DNA of 64,000 bases from NCBI RefSeq assembly GCF_016313185.1, contig NZ_CP066218.1, forward strand, positions 3,100,001 to 3,164,000, written 5' to 3'. The notes under the pieces were generated by a model, which had not been told where the DNA came from, searched no databases, and was given only the letters and a program-made list of their open reading frames with translations. Both the position numbers and the translations under genes were made by a program. This stretch comes from Mycolicibacterium baixiangningiae (GTDB taxonomy: Bacteria; Actinomycetota; Actinomycetes; Mycobacteriales; Mycobacteriaceae). Of this stretch, positions 1 to 7,154 are shown piece by piece (the first letter of the stretch is position 1; every line of letters starts with the position of its first letter).

Positions 1-1
1 G

Positions 2-352
2 GGGGACTGGCTCGTGATGCACGAAGGGTGGCGCAGCGACCTGCCGGACGGCCTGACCGCGGGGACGAAGATCATCGGCGTCGCCGGCGCCAAGGGGATG
101 CGCAACCGCGTCACGTGGACCATCAGGATGGTCGATCCGCCCACGCTGCTCGAGGTCGACGGCAAAGGGGTGGGGGGGACCAGGTACGGCTTGAAGATGG
201 CGGTGCGTCCTACCTCGTCGGGCTGCGCATTCACCGTCACCCTCGAACTCGGGGGCGCACCGCTGTTCGGTCCGATCGGCGCCGCCGCCGCCCGCGCCGT
301 CAAGGGCGACATCGAGCGGTCGATCAGCCGCTTCGAGGAGCTCTACGTCTGA
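2..352 (+). CDS. SRPBCC family protein, C-terminal part (cut by window edge)
   Basis: The reading frame is open from the first bases, so the 5' end lies outside the window. The visible ~116 residues alternate beta strands (a V-T-W-T-I stretch, then L-E-V-D-G-K-G) and end in an amphipathic helix ([12 protein letters not shown]). This is the usual last part of a START/Bet v1-like lipid-binding fold. Such proteins bind hydrophobic ligands or act as cyclases in the cytoplasm; no substrate can be read from this fragment. A GTG and an ATG near position 14-17 could serve as starts, but the frame continues upstream of both. Confidence 0.6.
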   Translation, partial: GDWLVMHEGWRSDLPDGLTAGTKIIGVAGAKGMRNRVTWTIRMVDPPTLLEVDGKGVGGTRYGLKMAVRPTSSGCAFTVTLELGGAPLFGPIGAAAARAVKGDIERSISRFEELYV

Positions 353-486
353 GCGGTTCCCGCCGGCACGCCTCCGACGGGCGCACGGCACCGTCGGAGT
401 GACGAGTGCGCGGCTTACGTAACGTGGTGGCGCTTCCGAGCGCCGGTTTTCGCCGTGACGTTACGCAGACGGCTTACCAAGCCGCA

Positions 487-708
487 TCATTCGTCGTCGC
501 GCCGCCCGAGCGCGGCGCGGATCATCGGGAGAAACCATCCCGACAGCGGCCACACCGCGGCGAGCGCCACCGCGCACAGCACGCTGACGGCGTTGAAGAC
601 GAGGCGGTCACGCCGGCTGCGGTCGTCGTCACCGAACTGCCGCCGCAGCAGCGCCGCCGTGGTCAACAACCATCCGCCCAAGTACAGGGCGATGAGCAGA
701 TACCTCAT
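487..708 (-). CDS. Small two-helix membrane protein, hypothetical
   Basis: A 73-residue protein if it starts at the ATG at 708 (M-R-Y-L-L-I-A-L-Y-L-G-G-W-L-L). It has one hydrophobic helix at about residues 3-20, a short charged loop (R-R-Q-F-G-D-D-D-R-S-R-R-D-R), a second helix at about 38-60, and an R-R-D-D-E tail. A longer start at 768 only adds a low-complexity leader, so the shorter one is preferred. Its start faces that of the next gene, a second membrane protein, across about 85 bp. No family recognised. Confidence 0.5.
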   Translation of the reverse strand: MRYLLIALYLGGWLLTTAALLRRQFGDDDRSRRDRLVFNAVSVLCAVALAAVWPLSGWFLPMIRAALGRRDDE

Positions 709-792
709 CACTCGCCGTTGTACACCACCGCCGGCCGACTCGCCTCCACGTGTTGCCGTCGGTCTCACGGTAAGCCCCTAGACTGACCGCCC

Positions 793-1572
793 GTGGGCAT
801 CGTCTTGGGTTTCGCGCCGTGGGTCGTGTACTGGGTTCTGATGGGCAACGTCCCGTTCCTCCTCGCAGCCGTGGCCGCCTTGCTGGTCGCGGTCGCCGCG
901 TTGCTGCTTGGCCCGGCCCGGCACGCGCCGGGCCGCACCCTGGACATCGGCGCCGCGGCCACATTCGCCGTTCTGACCGTGCTGACGCTGCTGGTGGGCG
1001 ACTCGTTCGCCGAGCGGTGGCTGGCGCCGCTCAGCTTCGCGGGCATCTTCCTCACCGCGCTGGTGGGCGTGCTCACCAAACACCCCTTCGTCCGAGAGTT
1101 CGCCGCGGCCGGGCAGCCCAGGGAGATCGTCGACACCGATCTGTTCGAGCAGATCACCGGTCGGCTCACCTGGATCTGGGTCGGTGTGTTCGCGGCCATG
1201 GCAGTCTCGGCCGCGATCCCGCCGCTGGTCCGCAGCGATGCGTCGATCCTCGACACCGAGACACCGCTGACCTTCGTCTGCTACTGGCTCATCCCGTTCC
1301 TGCTCGTGGCCGCCGGCGCGCTGGCCTCGCGGGTGCTTCCGGACCGGATGACGGCCGGCGCGGGCGACATCACCAGGAAGACGACGTTCGTCGCCTACAG
1401 CGAGGCGGCAATCGACGAGTTGTATTACCTGGCCCAAGAACACGTCAACCGGGAGGTGGGGGCGGGGCAGGAGGCCTACAGCGTGCAGGTCGGCGGGAAG
1501 GGGACGCCGCTGGTGGGCGACGAGTCCCGGCAGTCATGGCCCGCGACCTACAAGGTGCGCGAACGGCGCTGA
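793..1572 (+). CDS. Polytopic membrane protein, hypothetical
   Basis: A 259-residue protein with a GTG start. About six hydrophobic segments lie in the first 180 residues (around 5-18, 21-40, 50-68, 75-93, 123-145, 157-178). A soluble C-terminal tail of about 70 residues follows (A-G-D-I-T-R-K-T-T-F-V-A-Y-S-E-A-A-I-D). No catalytic or transport motif is recognised. Base composition and codon use look native. Confidence 0.7.
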   Translation: MGIVLGFAPWVVYWVLMGNVPFLLAAVAALLVAVAALLLGPARHAPGRTLDIGAAATFAVLTVLTLLVGDSFAERWLAPLSFAGIFLTALVGVLTKHPFVREFAAAGQPREIVDTDLFEQITGRLTWIWVGVFAAMAVSAAIPPLVRSDASILDTETPLTFVCYWLIPFLLVAAGALASRVLPDRMTAGAGDITRKTTFVAYSEAAIDELYYLAQEHVNREVGAGQEAYSVQVGGKGTPLVGDESRQSWPATYKVRERR

Positions 1573-1577
1573 GGCCC

Positions 1578-2024
1578 TCAGTCCTGAGCCGGGGGGTCGG
1601 TGATCGTCACACGGTCCCCGAGGCGGATCGTGCCCGAGCCCAGGATCCGGCACGCCGACCCCGCCCGCCTGCGCAGGGCCGCGGCCGCGCCGGCACCGAT
1701 GTCGTCGTCGAGCAATCGGCAGGGCGCGAGTATGCGCACCACTTCGAGTTCGACGTCACCGATGGTCAGCCGGGTCCCTGGGCGGGTGGGGATGTCGCCC
1801 GCATCCACCGTGATGTTCCGCCGGGTTGCACCGTGGTCGAAGGCGTGTCCGAGATCATGGGCGGCGAGGTCGAGAAGTTCCGCGGACTGGATGGACACGT
1901 GCCGGTGTCGGGTTCCGTGGTAGCGGTCTCCGACCAGGCCCTTGCCTGCTTCGGCGACGACCTCGTCGACCGAGCGGACAGGCAGTCGCCGCGCCTTGGC
2001 GATGTGTATGGCGACGACGTTCAC
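1578..2024 (-). CDS. MOSC domain-containing protein
   Basis: A 148-residue stand-alone MOSC domain (the C-terminal domain of molybdenum-cofactor sulfurases, also YiiM/YuaD types). Features seen are the opening strand with R-R-L-P-V-R-S-V, a G-L-V-G-D-R-Y-H-G-T core, an R-R-N-I-T-V segment, and the conserved cysteine in L-A-P-C-R-L-L at about residue 102. MOSC proteins bind sulfur or molybdenum cofactor through that cysteine; the acceptor here is unknown. The start is GTG at 2024. It lies tail-to-tail with the preceding membrane protein (5 bp apart). Confidence 0.85.
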   Translation of the reverse strand: MNVVAIHIAKARRLPVRSVDEVVAEAGKGLVGDRYHGTRHRHVSIQSAELLDLAAHDLGHAFDHGATRRNITVDAGDIPTRPGTRLTIGDVELEVVRILAPCRLLDDDIGAGAAAALRRRAGSACRILGSGTIRLGDRVTITDPPAQD

Positions 2025-2048
2025 CGAGGCGATTGTACGGAGCGCTGT

Positions 2049-2297
2049 TCAGTCGAAAACACCGATCATGTTGAGTATCAACCCCACCGCGATGGCGAGA
2101 AAAATGAGGGCGAACACCGCGATCGCGACGATCGAGGTGACCGATCCCGCCGTGAAACGGTGCCGGGGATTCTCTTCGACTTTTCCGATCCCGGACATCT
2201 GGTCGGAGTCCGGCGGTGTGGCCCCGGGCGTCACCCCACCACCTGGTTCCAGGTCCGGTGTCTGTGCCGGCTCGGGGTCCGGGGGTATCGCTGTCAT
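2049..2297 (-). CDS. DUF6480 family small membrane protein
   Basis: An 82-residue protein starting M-T-A-I-P-P-D-P-E-P-A-Q. The proline/glycine-rich N-terminus (P-D-L-E-P-G-G-G-V-T-P-G) is the signature of the actinobacterial DUF6480 family. One membrane helix closes the protein (I-V-A-I-A-V-F-A-L-I-F-L-A-I-A-V-G-L-I). A longer in-frame start at 2366 is disfavoured because its leader shows no family similarity. Function unknown; members are small single-pass proteins often linked to stress conditions. Confidence 0.75.
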   Translation of the reverse strand: MTAIPPDPEPAQTPDLEPGGGVTPGATPPDSDQMSGIGKVEENPRHRFTAGSVTSIVAIAVFALIFLAIAVGLILNMIGVFD

Positions 2298-2489
2298 CGG
2301 TTTCTGGGCCTCCGTGGTCGGTGGGTATCGCCAGCTGACGTCAGCGCAGACGTACCCCGTCGCCACCGGCTCACACAGGGCCGCGGGTGGAATACCGCCG
2401 CCGCCCCATCACCGTTGTGTCTCACTACGGCATCTCTTCGCTCCGTTGCGCTACCGCAATTAGCAGGTGAGGTGTTACAGGAGGTACAA

Positions 2490-2546
2490 GTGATGCTGGT
2501 GGGGATTGCCCACCGTCGGATCGTTCGAGAGGTGAATGTGAGATGA
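2490..2546 (+). CDS. Putative 17-18 aa leader peptide coupled to the RipD-like gene
   Basis: A textbook Shine-Dalgarno (aggaggt, 2479-2485) sits 4 to 7 bases before GTG/ATG codons at 2490/2493. They open a short frame (M-M-L-V-G-I-A-H-R-R-I-V-R-E-V-N-V-R). Its TGA overlaps the ATG of the following gene (atga at 2543-2546). The downstream gene has a weaker ribosome site of its own (gagaggtgaatgtgag), so termination-reinitiation coupling is plausible. Peptide expression is inference. Confidence 0.4.
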   Translation: MMLVGIAHRRIVREVNVR

Positions 2547-3157
2547 GGCGCATCTACGCCGTCGTCATCTGTTTGGCGCTGTCGTTGGCGACAGCAGGCA
2601 CCGCGAGTGCGGAGCTGTTCCCGCTGCCCACCCGGAACCAACAGGCGATCGACGTGGTCATCGCCCGCGCACTGTCCCAGCGCGGCGTCCCCTATGCCTA
2701 CGGCGGCGGCAACACCGCCGGACCGTCGCTCGGCAATCCGGCGGGCAGCAGCGCTCCCGAACCGGCCGTGACACCGCCCGGGGTGATCCCGGTCGACGGC
2801 ACGCCGGCCGCCATTCCGGTGGCGGGCCTGCCCGGATCGGTCCCGGGTCTGGCGTTGGCCCCCGCACCCAAACCGCAGGTCGTCGGTTTCGACGCTTCGG
2901 GGCTGATGGTCTATGCCTTCGCCGGTGCGGGCCTGAAGATCCCGCGGACCTCGGGCGATCAGTACCTGGTCGGCCGCAAGGTGCTGCCGTCGCAGGCACT
3001 GCCCGGTGACCTGATCTTCTACGGTCCCAACGGCACGCAGAGCGTCGCGATGTTCATCGGTGGGGGACAGATGGTGGAGGCCACCGATCCCGGGGTGCAG
3101 ATCTCCCCGGTGCGCACCAACAACATGGCGCCGTACCTGGTGCGCTACATCGACTGA
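2543..3157 (+). CDS. RipD-like non-catalytic NlpC/P60 peptidoglycan-binding protein
   Basis: A 204-residue secreted protein. The signal peptide spans residues 1-23 (A-S-A before E-L-F-P). The NlpC/P60 fold is recognisable from A-L-S-Q-R-G-V-P-Y-A-Y-G-G-G (43-56) and G-F-D-A-S-G-L onward. The catalytic cysteine is Ala118 (F-D-A-S-G instead of D-C-S-G) and the catalytic histidine position is Ser167 (T-Q-S-V-A-M-F-I-G). Both replacements match M. tuberculosis RipD (Rv1566c), which binds peptidoglycan without cleaving it. Unlike that protein it lacks a long proline-rich C-terminal tail, and instead has a Pro/Ala/Gly-rich insert of about 55 residues (58-113) just before the active-site motif. Expected role: wall-binding partner or regulator of peptidoglycan hydrolases outside the membrane. 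Confidence 0.85.
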   Translation: MRRIYAVVICLALSLATAGTASAELFPLPTRNQQAIDVVIARALSQRGVPYAYGGGNTAGPSLGNPAGSSAPEPAVTPPGVIPVDGTPAAIPVAGLPGSVPGLALAPAPKPQVVGFDASGLMVYAFAGAGLKIPRTSGDQYLVGRKVLPSQALPGDLIFYGPNGTQSVAMFIGGGQMVEATDPGVQISPVRTNNMAPYLVRYID

Positions 3158-3172
3158 CTCGTAGGCCGAGTT

Positions 3173-3233
3173 CGCGAGTTCTACCTGAGGGTCGTTGACC
3201 GGTGACTGGCACAACCCTCAGGTAGAACTCGCG
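3173..3233. terminator. Perfect 20-bp inverted repeat between convergent genes
   Basis: Left arm 3173-3192 (cgcgagttctacctgagggt) is exactly complementary to right arm 3214-3233, with a 21-base loop. It starts 16 bp after the RipD-like stop and finishes 4 bp before the stop of the convergent DUF4185 gene. A bidirectional intrinsic terminator without a U-tract, as is common in mycobacteria, is the simplest reading. A dispersed palindromic repeat is the alternative. Confidence 0.6.
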
Positions 3234-3237
3234 GAGC

Positions 3238-5322
3238 TCATACGGAGACGGACTTCAGCGGCGAGAGGTCGGTCTGCATCAGCGTGACGTTGTAGTCGCC
3301 CCACAGCGACATGTTCCAGTACAGGTTGTTGAGGTCGGGCTGATTGTTCGCGTCCTTGAGATCGCCGGTTCCCGACCACGGGTGGATCATCGGCGCGTAC
3401 AAGCCGGGATACTTCGCCGACGTCGCGATGGTGACCGGGGACGACCACGGACCCTCGGGGGTGTCCGCCGTCCTGAGCTGGATGTCGTTGTTGCCATCGC
3501 CGTAGAGCACGACGTACTTGCCGAGATACTCGTTGTACTGGACCGACATCTCGCTGACGTTGCCGCCGGTCTTCGCGCCGAACAGGCCGCCGAGGTATCC
3601 GCCCAGCACGTTGGGGTCGTTCGCCCAGTCGACGGCGAACCCGAACAGCCCCGCCGAGCGCTTCGAATCGCCGATGATCGGCGCGGCGGCCGCCGGGCGA
3701 TTGGCCACCCACTTCGACCCGTCCCAGTACTCGTACTTGGAGAGATCGGTCACCGAGCCCTCGGCGACGCGGGAGACGTAGGCCGATCCGGCCCGGCCGG
3801 AGGGCGTGCCGAACGCGTACAGGTAGCGCACACCGTCCTCGCCGACCTGGTCTTCGGGCTGCAGGACGTACGCGGCCTGCTGGAAGTTCTGGCTTCCGGG
3901 CACGTAGCGCGTCGACGACCGGAACCATCCCGCGGAGCGGATCGTCGACGGCGCCAGCACCCATGTGTCCGTCGCCTGGTCGTAGACGGAGATCGCCGAG
4001 TAGTTGGTGGTCCATCGCCCCGGGGTGTCCCACGACTTGACCGACATGAAGTTCACGAACTGCCGGCCGTCGATCTGGATGCCGGAGGTCGGGATCTGGG
4101 TGACCTCCGAGCCGAAGAGGCCGAGCCGGCCGTTGTAGGGGCCGATGAACCGGCCGGCATACCCGGTCTGGACGAGCTGTAGGCCGTTGCCCAACTTGTG
4201 GTCAGTGCTGATCAGCAGCACGTTGGACCGCCAGTCACCGGTCATGTTGGCGTTGGCGAACGTGTCCCCGAAGGCGACGTGCACGAAGCGTTCACCCAAC
4301 CTCGTTCCGCCGTCCCACATGATGCCGAGGTCGGTGCCGCCGATACCGAAGTTGTTGGGCACCTTGCCCGTCACCCAGCCCTTGTCGACGGACGGCAGCG
4401 TGGTCGGGAACGGGATGGCGGCCGCGGCCGTGACGACACCCGACGGTGCCACCGAGATGTTCGGCCGGGTGAAGGCCCGCTCGAATTCCCGACGGGCCAA
4501 GGCCAGCATCGCCCACAGAGCCGGCGGCGGCGCCGGAGCGGTGGGCAGGGCGGCCGCCAGCGGGGCGAGCCCGACCGCAGCGAGGAATCCGGAGATCATC
4601 GCGGGCAGGCTCGGCGGGTCAACGGGCATGACCCGGGTCGTCGGCGTGGCAGCGACAGCCGACGTCGTTGAGGCCGTTGGGCGTTGCGTGCCTGTGGTGG
4701 TTTCGGACGGGGTCGCGCCACGGGTGGCGACGGGAATCTCAGGTGCGGCGGGAGGCACGTCGTCGAGCGGGACGTCTTCCGCTACCGGCTGATCATCGAC
4801 GACCTCGTCCGCCTCGTCCGTCGATTCCCTTGGCGCCTCCGGCTGGTCCGACGTCGACTGCGGGTCGGCTGCCGGTGTGGGATTCTCGGTGACGGGTTCG
4901 GTGTCGACGGTGTCCGTCGGCTCCTCGACGGGCAGTTCGGTCAGGACGTCGCCGGAATCCGGCTCGTCATCGACGGTGTCGACGGCTTCGCCTTCGGCCG
5001 AATCATCTTCCGCCACTTCATCGTCAGCCAGTTCGTCTTCACTGGCATCATCGTCGACAGCCTCGGTGTCGTCTTCCGACGAGTCATCCCCGTCATCAGG
5101 CGCCGTCGCCGAATCGGTGGAGTCCTTCTGACCGACTGACGACTCCGCTGACGACTCCGACGCTGACGACTCCGACGCGGATGCCGACGACGAGGTGCCC
5201 GAGTCGGACGTCTCCGCCACCGCCACCCCGTGCCCGAACGTCACCGCGGCTCCCACCCCCAGCGCCACGGCGAGTGCGCCGATCCGTCCTACGTGGGCGG
5301 CGGCGCTCGTGTTCGGTTTCAT
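3238..5322 (-). CDS. Secreted DUF4185 protein with long acidic Ser/Asp/Glu-rich stalk
   Basis: A 694-residue protein, start ATG at 5322 (M-K-P-N-T-S-A-A-A-H-V-G) after a caggggt ribosome site. Signal peptide ends about A-V-A-E (residues 35-40). Residues ~40-220 are a disordered stalk: Ser/Ala runs, then Asp/Glu-rich, then Thr/Pro-rich. A short hydrophobic patch follows (M-I-S-G-F-L-A-A-V-G-L-A-P-L). The C-terminal ~370 residues form a beta-propeller-like DUF4185 domain (G-I-G-G-T-D-L-G-I-M-W-D-G-G, V-A-F-G-D-T-F, W-R-S-N-V-L-L-I-S-T-D). DUF4185 resembles glycosidase-type five-bladed propellers, and members have been linked to mycobacterial arabinan/galactan processing. The activity of this one is unproven. 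Confidence 0.85.
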   Translation of the reverse strand: MKPNTSAAAHVGRIGALAVALGVGAAVTFGHGVAVAETSDSGTSSSASASESSASESSAESSVGQKDSTDSATAPDDGDDSSEDDTEAVDDDASEDELADDEVAEDDSAEGEAVDTVDDEPDSGDVLTELPVEEPTDTVDTEPVTENPTPAADPQSTSDQPEAPRESTDEADEVVDDQPVAEDVPLDDVPPAAPEIPVATRGATPSETTTGTQRPTASTTSAVAATPTTRVMPVDPPSLPAMISGFLAAVGLAPLAAALPTAPAPPPALWAMLALARREFERAFTRPNISVAPSGVVTAAAAIPFPTTLPSVDKGWVTGKVPNNFGIGGTDLGIMWDGGTRLGERFVHVAFGDTFANANMTGDWRSNVLLISTDHKLGNGLQLVQTGYAGRFIGPYNGRLGLFGSEVTQIPTSGIQIDGRQFVNFMSVKSWDTPGRWTTNYSAISVYDQATDTWVLAPSTIRSAGWFRSSTRYVPGSQNFQQAAYVLQPEDQVGEDGVRYLYAFGTPSGRAGSAYVSRVAEGSVTDLSKYEYWDGSKWVANRPAAAAPIIGDSKRSAGLFGFAVDWANDPNVLGGYLGGLFGAKTGGNVSEMSVQYNEYLGKYVVLYGDGNNDIQLRTADTPEGPWSSPVTIATSAKYPGLYAPMIHPWSGTGDLKDANNQPDLNNLYWNMSLWGDYNVTLMQTDLSPLKSVSV

Positions 5323-5417
5323 CCGTTCGTACCCCTGTCGTCGTTCAGCGTCGATCACTTCTGGGGAAATCGCCGGCCGCACGGAAAGTGTTTCTGTCGT
5401 CAAATACCCAACCCGAA

Positions 5418-5435
5418 TTACATGACACTGTGTAA
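5418..5435. promoter_or_regulatory. Palindrome in the DUF4185/TetR divergent promoter (likely TetR operator)
   Basis: TTACA-n8-TGTAA (ttacatgacactgtgtaa) lies in the 123-bp region between the DUF4185 start at 5322 and the TetR-type regulator. TetR proteins typically bind such dyads next to their own start. If the regulator starts at the GTG at 5446, the palindrome is entirely untranslated and could control both directions. Confidence 0.45.
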
Positions 5436-6072
5436 AGCTAAAGGGGTGCAGGCCGCCGGCAGCCCTTCGGACCGTCCCGCACCGGCGCGTGGGCGGCGGC
5501 GCGACCCGCGGACGCACGAGGCGATCATGTCGGCGACGCGTCGACTGCTGACCCGCGACGGATACGACCAGGTGACGATCGAGGCCGTGGCACGGGAGGC
5601 GGGCGTCAGCAGGCCCACCGTCTACCGCCGCTGGCCGTCGAAGGCCCACGTCGTCTTCGATGCCGCGTTCCAGACAGCTAGTACGACCGAAATACTCTCG
5701 GGCACCGGCGATTTCGTGACGGACCTCCATAGGTTCCTGCACGCGGTGGTGGAGTTCTGGCGTGAACCGGTGGTGTACGCCGCCGCGCTGGGCATCCTCG
5801 CTGAACGCCACCGGCACCCCGAGCTGCGGATCCGCGCTCAACAACTCCTCGACGAAGCCACCCAGGCCCGGTTCACCGCCTTGGTCCGCGACGGCATCGA
5901 CCAGGGTGCGGTGGATCCGAGCATGGATGCGGAGTCGTTGTACGACACCGTCATCGGCAGCACCTTCTACGCCGTCCACGTTCGGGACGTCACCGACGTC
6001 GACACGCTCGTCACACACCTCTGCTCCCTGGCCATGGTGGGAGCAACCAGCAGAGATGAGGAACCGCGATGA
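5422..6072 (+). CDS. TetR/AcrR family transcriptional regulator
   Basis: A 216-residue regulator. An Arg-rich leader is followed by the TetR helix-turn-helix at about residues 33-80: A-I-M-S-A-T-R-R-L-L, Q-V-T-I-E-A-V-A-R-E-A-G-V-S, then R-P-T-V-Y-R-R-W-P-S-K. The remaining ~130 residues are the helical ligand-binding/dimer domain. The ATG at 5422 overlaps a palindrome; GTG at 5446 (M-Q-A-A-G-S-P) follows an aaagggg stretch and may be the true start. The stop overlaps the next ATG (atga), so it heads an operon with DUF1214 and sulfotransferase genes and probably represses it. Ligand unknown. Confidence 0.9.
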   Translation: MTLCKAKGVQAAGSPSDRPAPARGRRRDPRTHEAIMSATRRLLTRDGYDQVTIEAVAREAGVSRPTVYRRWPSKAHVVFDAAFQTASTTEILSGTGDFVTDLHRFLHAVVEFWREPVVYAAALGILAERHRHPELRIRAQQLLDEATQARFTALVRDGIDQGAVDPSMDAESLYDTVIGSTFYAVHVRDVTDVDTLVTHLCSLAMVGATSRDEEPR

Positions 6073-7154
6073 CCCAGGCCGACCGGCGCCACGCAGAGCT
6101 CTCGAAGGCCTTCGGGGAACTGCTCGACGAACTGCGCCATATCGAGGACAAGCTCCTGCATGCCGATCCGCCGCTCGAGGAAGCGGATCTCCTCGACGGA
6201 TACCGACTCACCTTCAGCCTGCTGCGGGTGGCGGTCGACGCCTACGTGTGGGGCGACAAGGACAACCCCCGCTTCGTCGACGTGATCGGGCCCTACCTGA
6301 AGTGGGGTGGCGACAACTCCGACGCCTTCTATCAGATCGCGCCGATCGATCCGCGGCGCACGTACCGGGTGCGCGGAAATCGGGGCGACGCCGCGTATCT
6401 CTCGATCACCGTCTACGGCGGCCCGGACGACGGCAGTTACAGCAACCGCATCGTCGGGACGCTCAACGACCGCGACCTGGAGTTCGACGACGAGGGTAAT
6501 TTCGCGTTCACGATGAGCCCGTCACCGCAACCCGGGGCCTGGCTCGAACTCACATCGGACGCGGTGATGGCGCTGACCCGCGATTACCTCACCGCGCCCG
6601 AGAGTGCGCGCCGCACGCAGTGGACGATCGAGAGCGTCGATCCACCAGCCCGGCGCCACGACGACGCCGAGGACCTCGCGCGCCGGATGCGCGCAGCCCG
6701 CACCTGGCTTCACGAACAGGTCTCCTTCCTGCCCAGCCGGATCGAGCCGCCGAACGAGATCCACGAGCCGTTCCCGGTGCCGCAGAACGCGTACGGCTGG
6801 TCGGCCGCCGACGCTGCCTACGCGATGGGCGCCTATGAACTCCAGCCCGGTCAGGCCCTGATCGTGGAGGGCACCTCACCCGAGTGCGTGTTCTGGAACC
6901 TGTGCCTGTGGAATCCGTTCCTGCACACCTACGACTACACCTACGAGCGGGTCACCCTCAACGGCGCACAGGTCACCTACGAACCCGACGGATCGTGGCG
7001 GATCGTGATCGCCGACCGCGATCCCGGACACCCCAACTGGGTGTCGACCGCGGGCCGGCGTACCGGATTGATCTGGCTGCGCTGGTTCCTGCCCGAGGAG
7101 ACCCCAGCCAGGCCGCGGTGCCGGGTCGTCGACCTCGCCGAGGTATCCCGGTGA
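6069..7154 (+). CDS. DUF1214 domain-containing protein
   Basis: A 361-residue protein. The C-terminal half carries DUF1214-type signatures: W-S-A-A-D-A-A-Y-A-M-G-A-Y-E-L, G-T-S-P-E-C-V-F-W-N-L-C-L-W-N-P, and the closing R-D-P-G-H-P-N-W-V-S-T-A-G-R. Mycobacterial members are often annotated beside lipid or steroid enzymes, but no reaction is established. Its ATG overlaps the TetR stop by 4 bp and its TGA overlaps the GTG of the sulfotransferase gene (gtga), so the three are translated as a coupled unit. Confidence 0.85.
   Translation: MTQADRRHAELSKAFGELLDELRHIEDKLLHADPPLEEADLLDGYRLTFSLLRVAVDAYVWGDKDNPRFVDVIGPYLKWGGDNSDAFYQIAPIDPRRTYRVRGNRGDAAYLSITVYGGPDDGSYSNRIVGTLNDRDLEFDDEGNFAFTMSPSPQPGAWLELTSDAVMALTRDYLTAPESARRTQWTIESVDPPARRHDDAEDLARRMRAARTWLHEQVSFLPSRIEPPNEIHEPFPVPQNAYGWSAADAAYAMGAYELQPGQALIVEGTSPECVFWNLCLWNPFLHTYDYTYERVTLNGAQVTYEPDGSWRIVIADRDPGHPNWVSTAGRRTGLIWLRWFLPEETPARPRCRVVDLAEVSR

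Noticed and set aside
819..2546. A 575-codon plus-strand open frame spanning three genes
   Set aside because: Arg/Gly/Pro-rich shadow of the real genes on both strands in GC-rich DNA. Only its last 18 codons, with their own Shine-Dalgarno, were kept as a leader peptide.
4877..5131. Ser/Thr-rich plus-strand frame that looks like a mucin-type protein
   Set aside because: It is the antisense of the Asp/Glu/Ser-coding stalk of the DUF4185 gene.
5323..6018. Upstream extension of the DUF4185 frame (230 more codons)
   Set aside because: It would run antisense through the TetR gene. The ATG at 5322 is directly followed by a good signal peptide.
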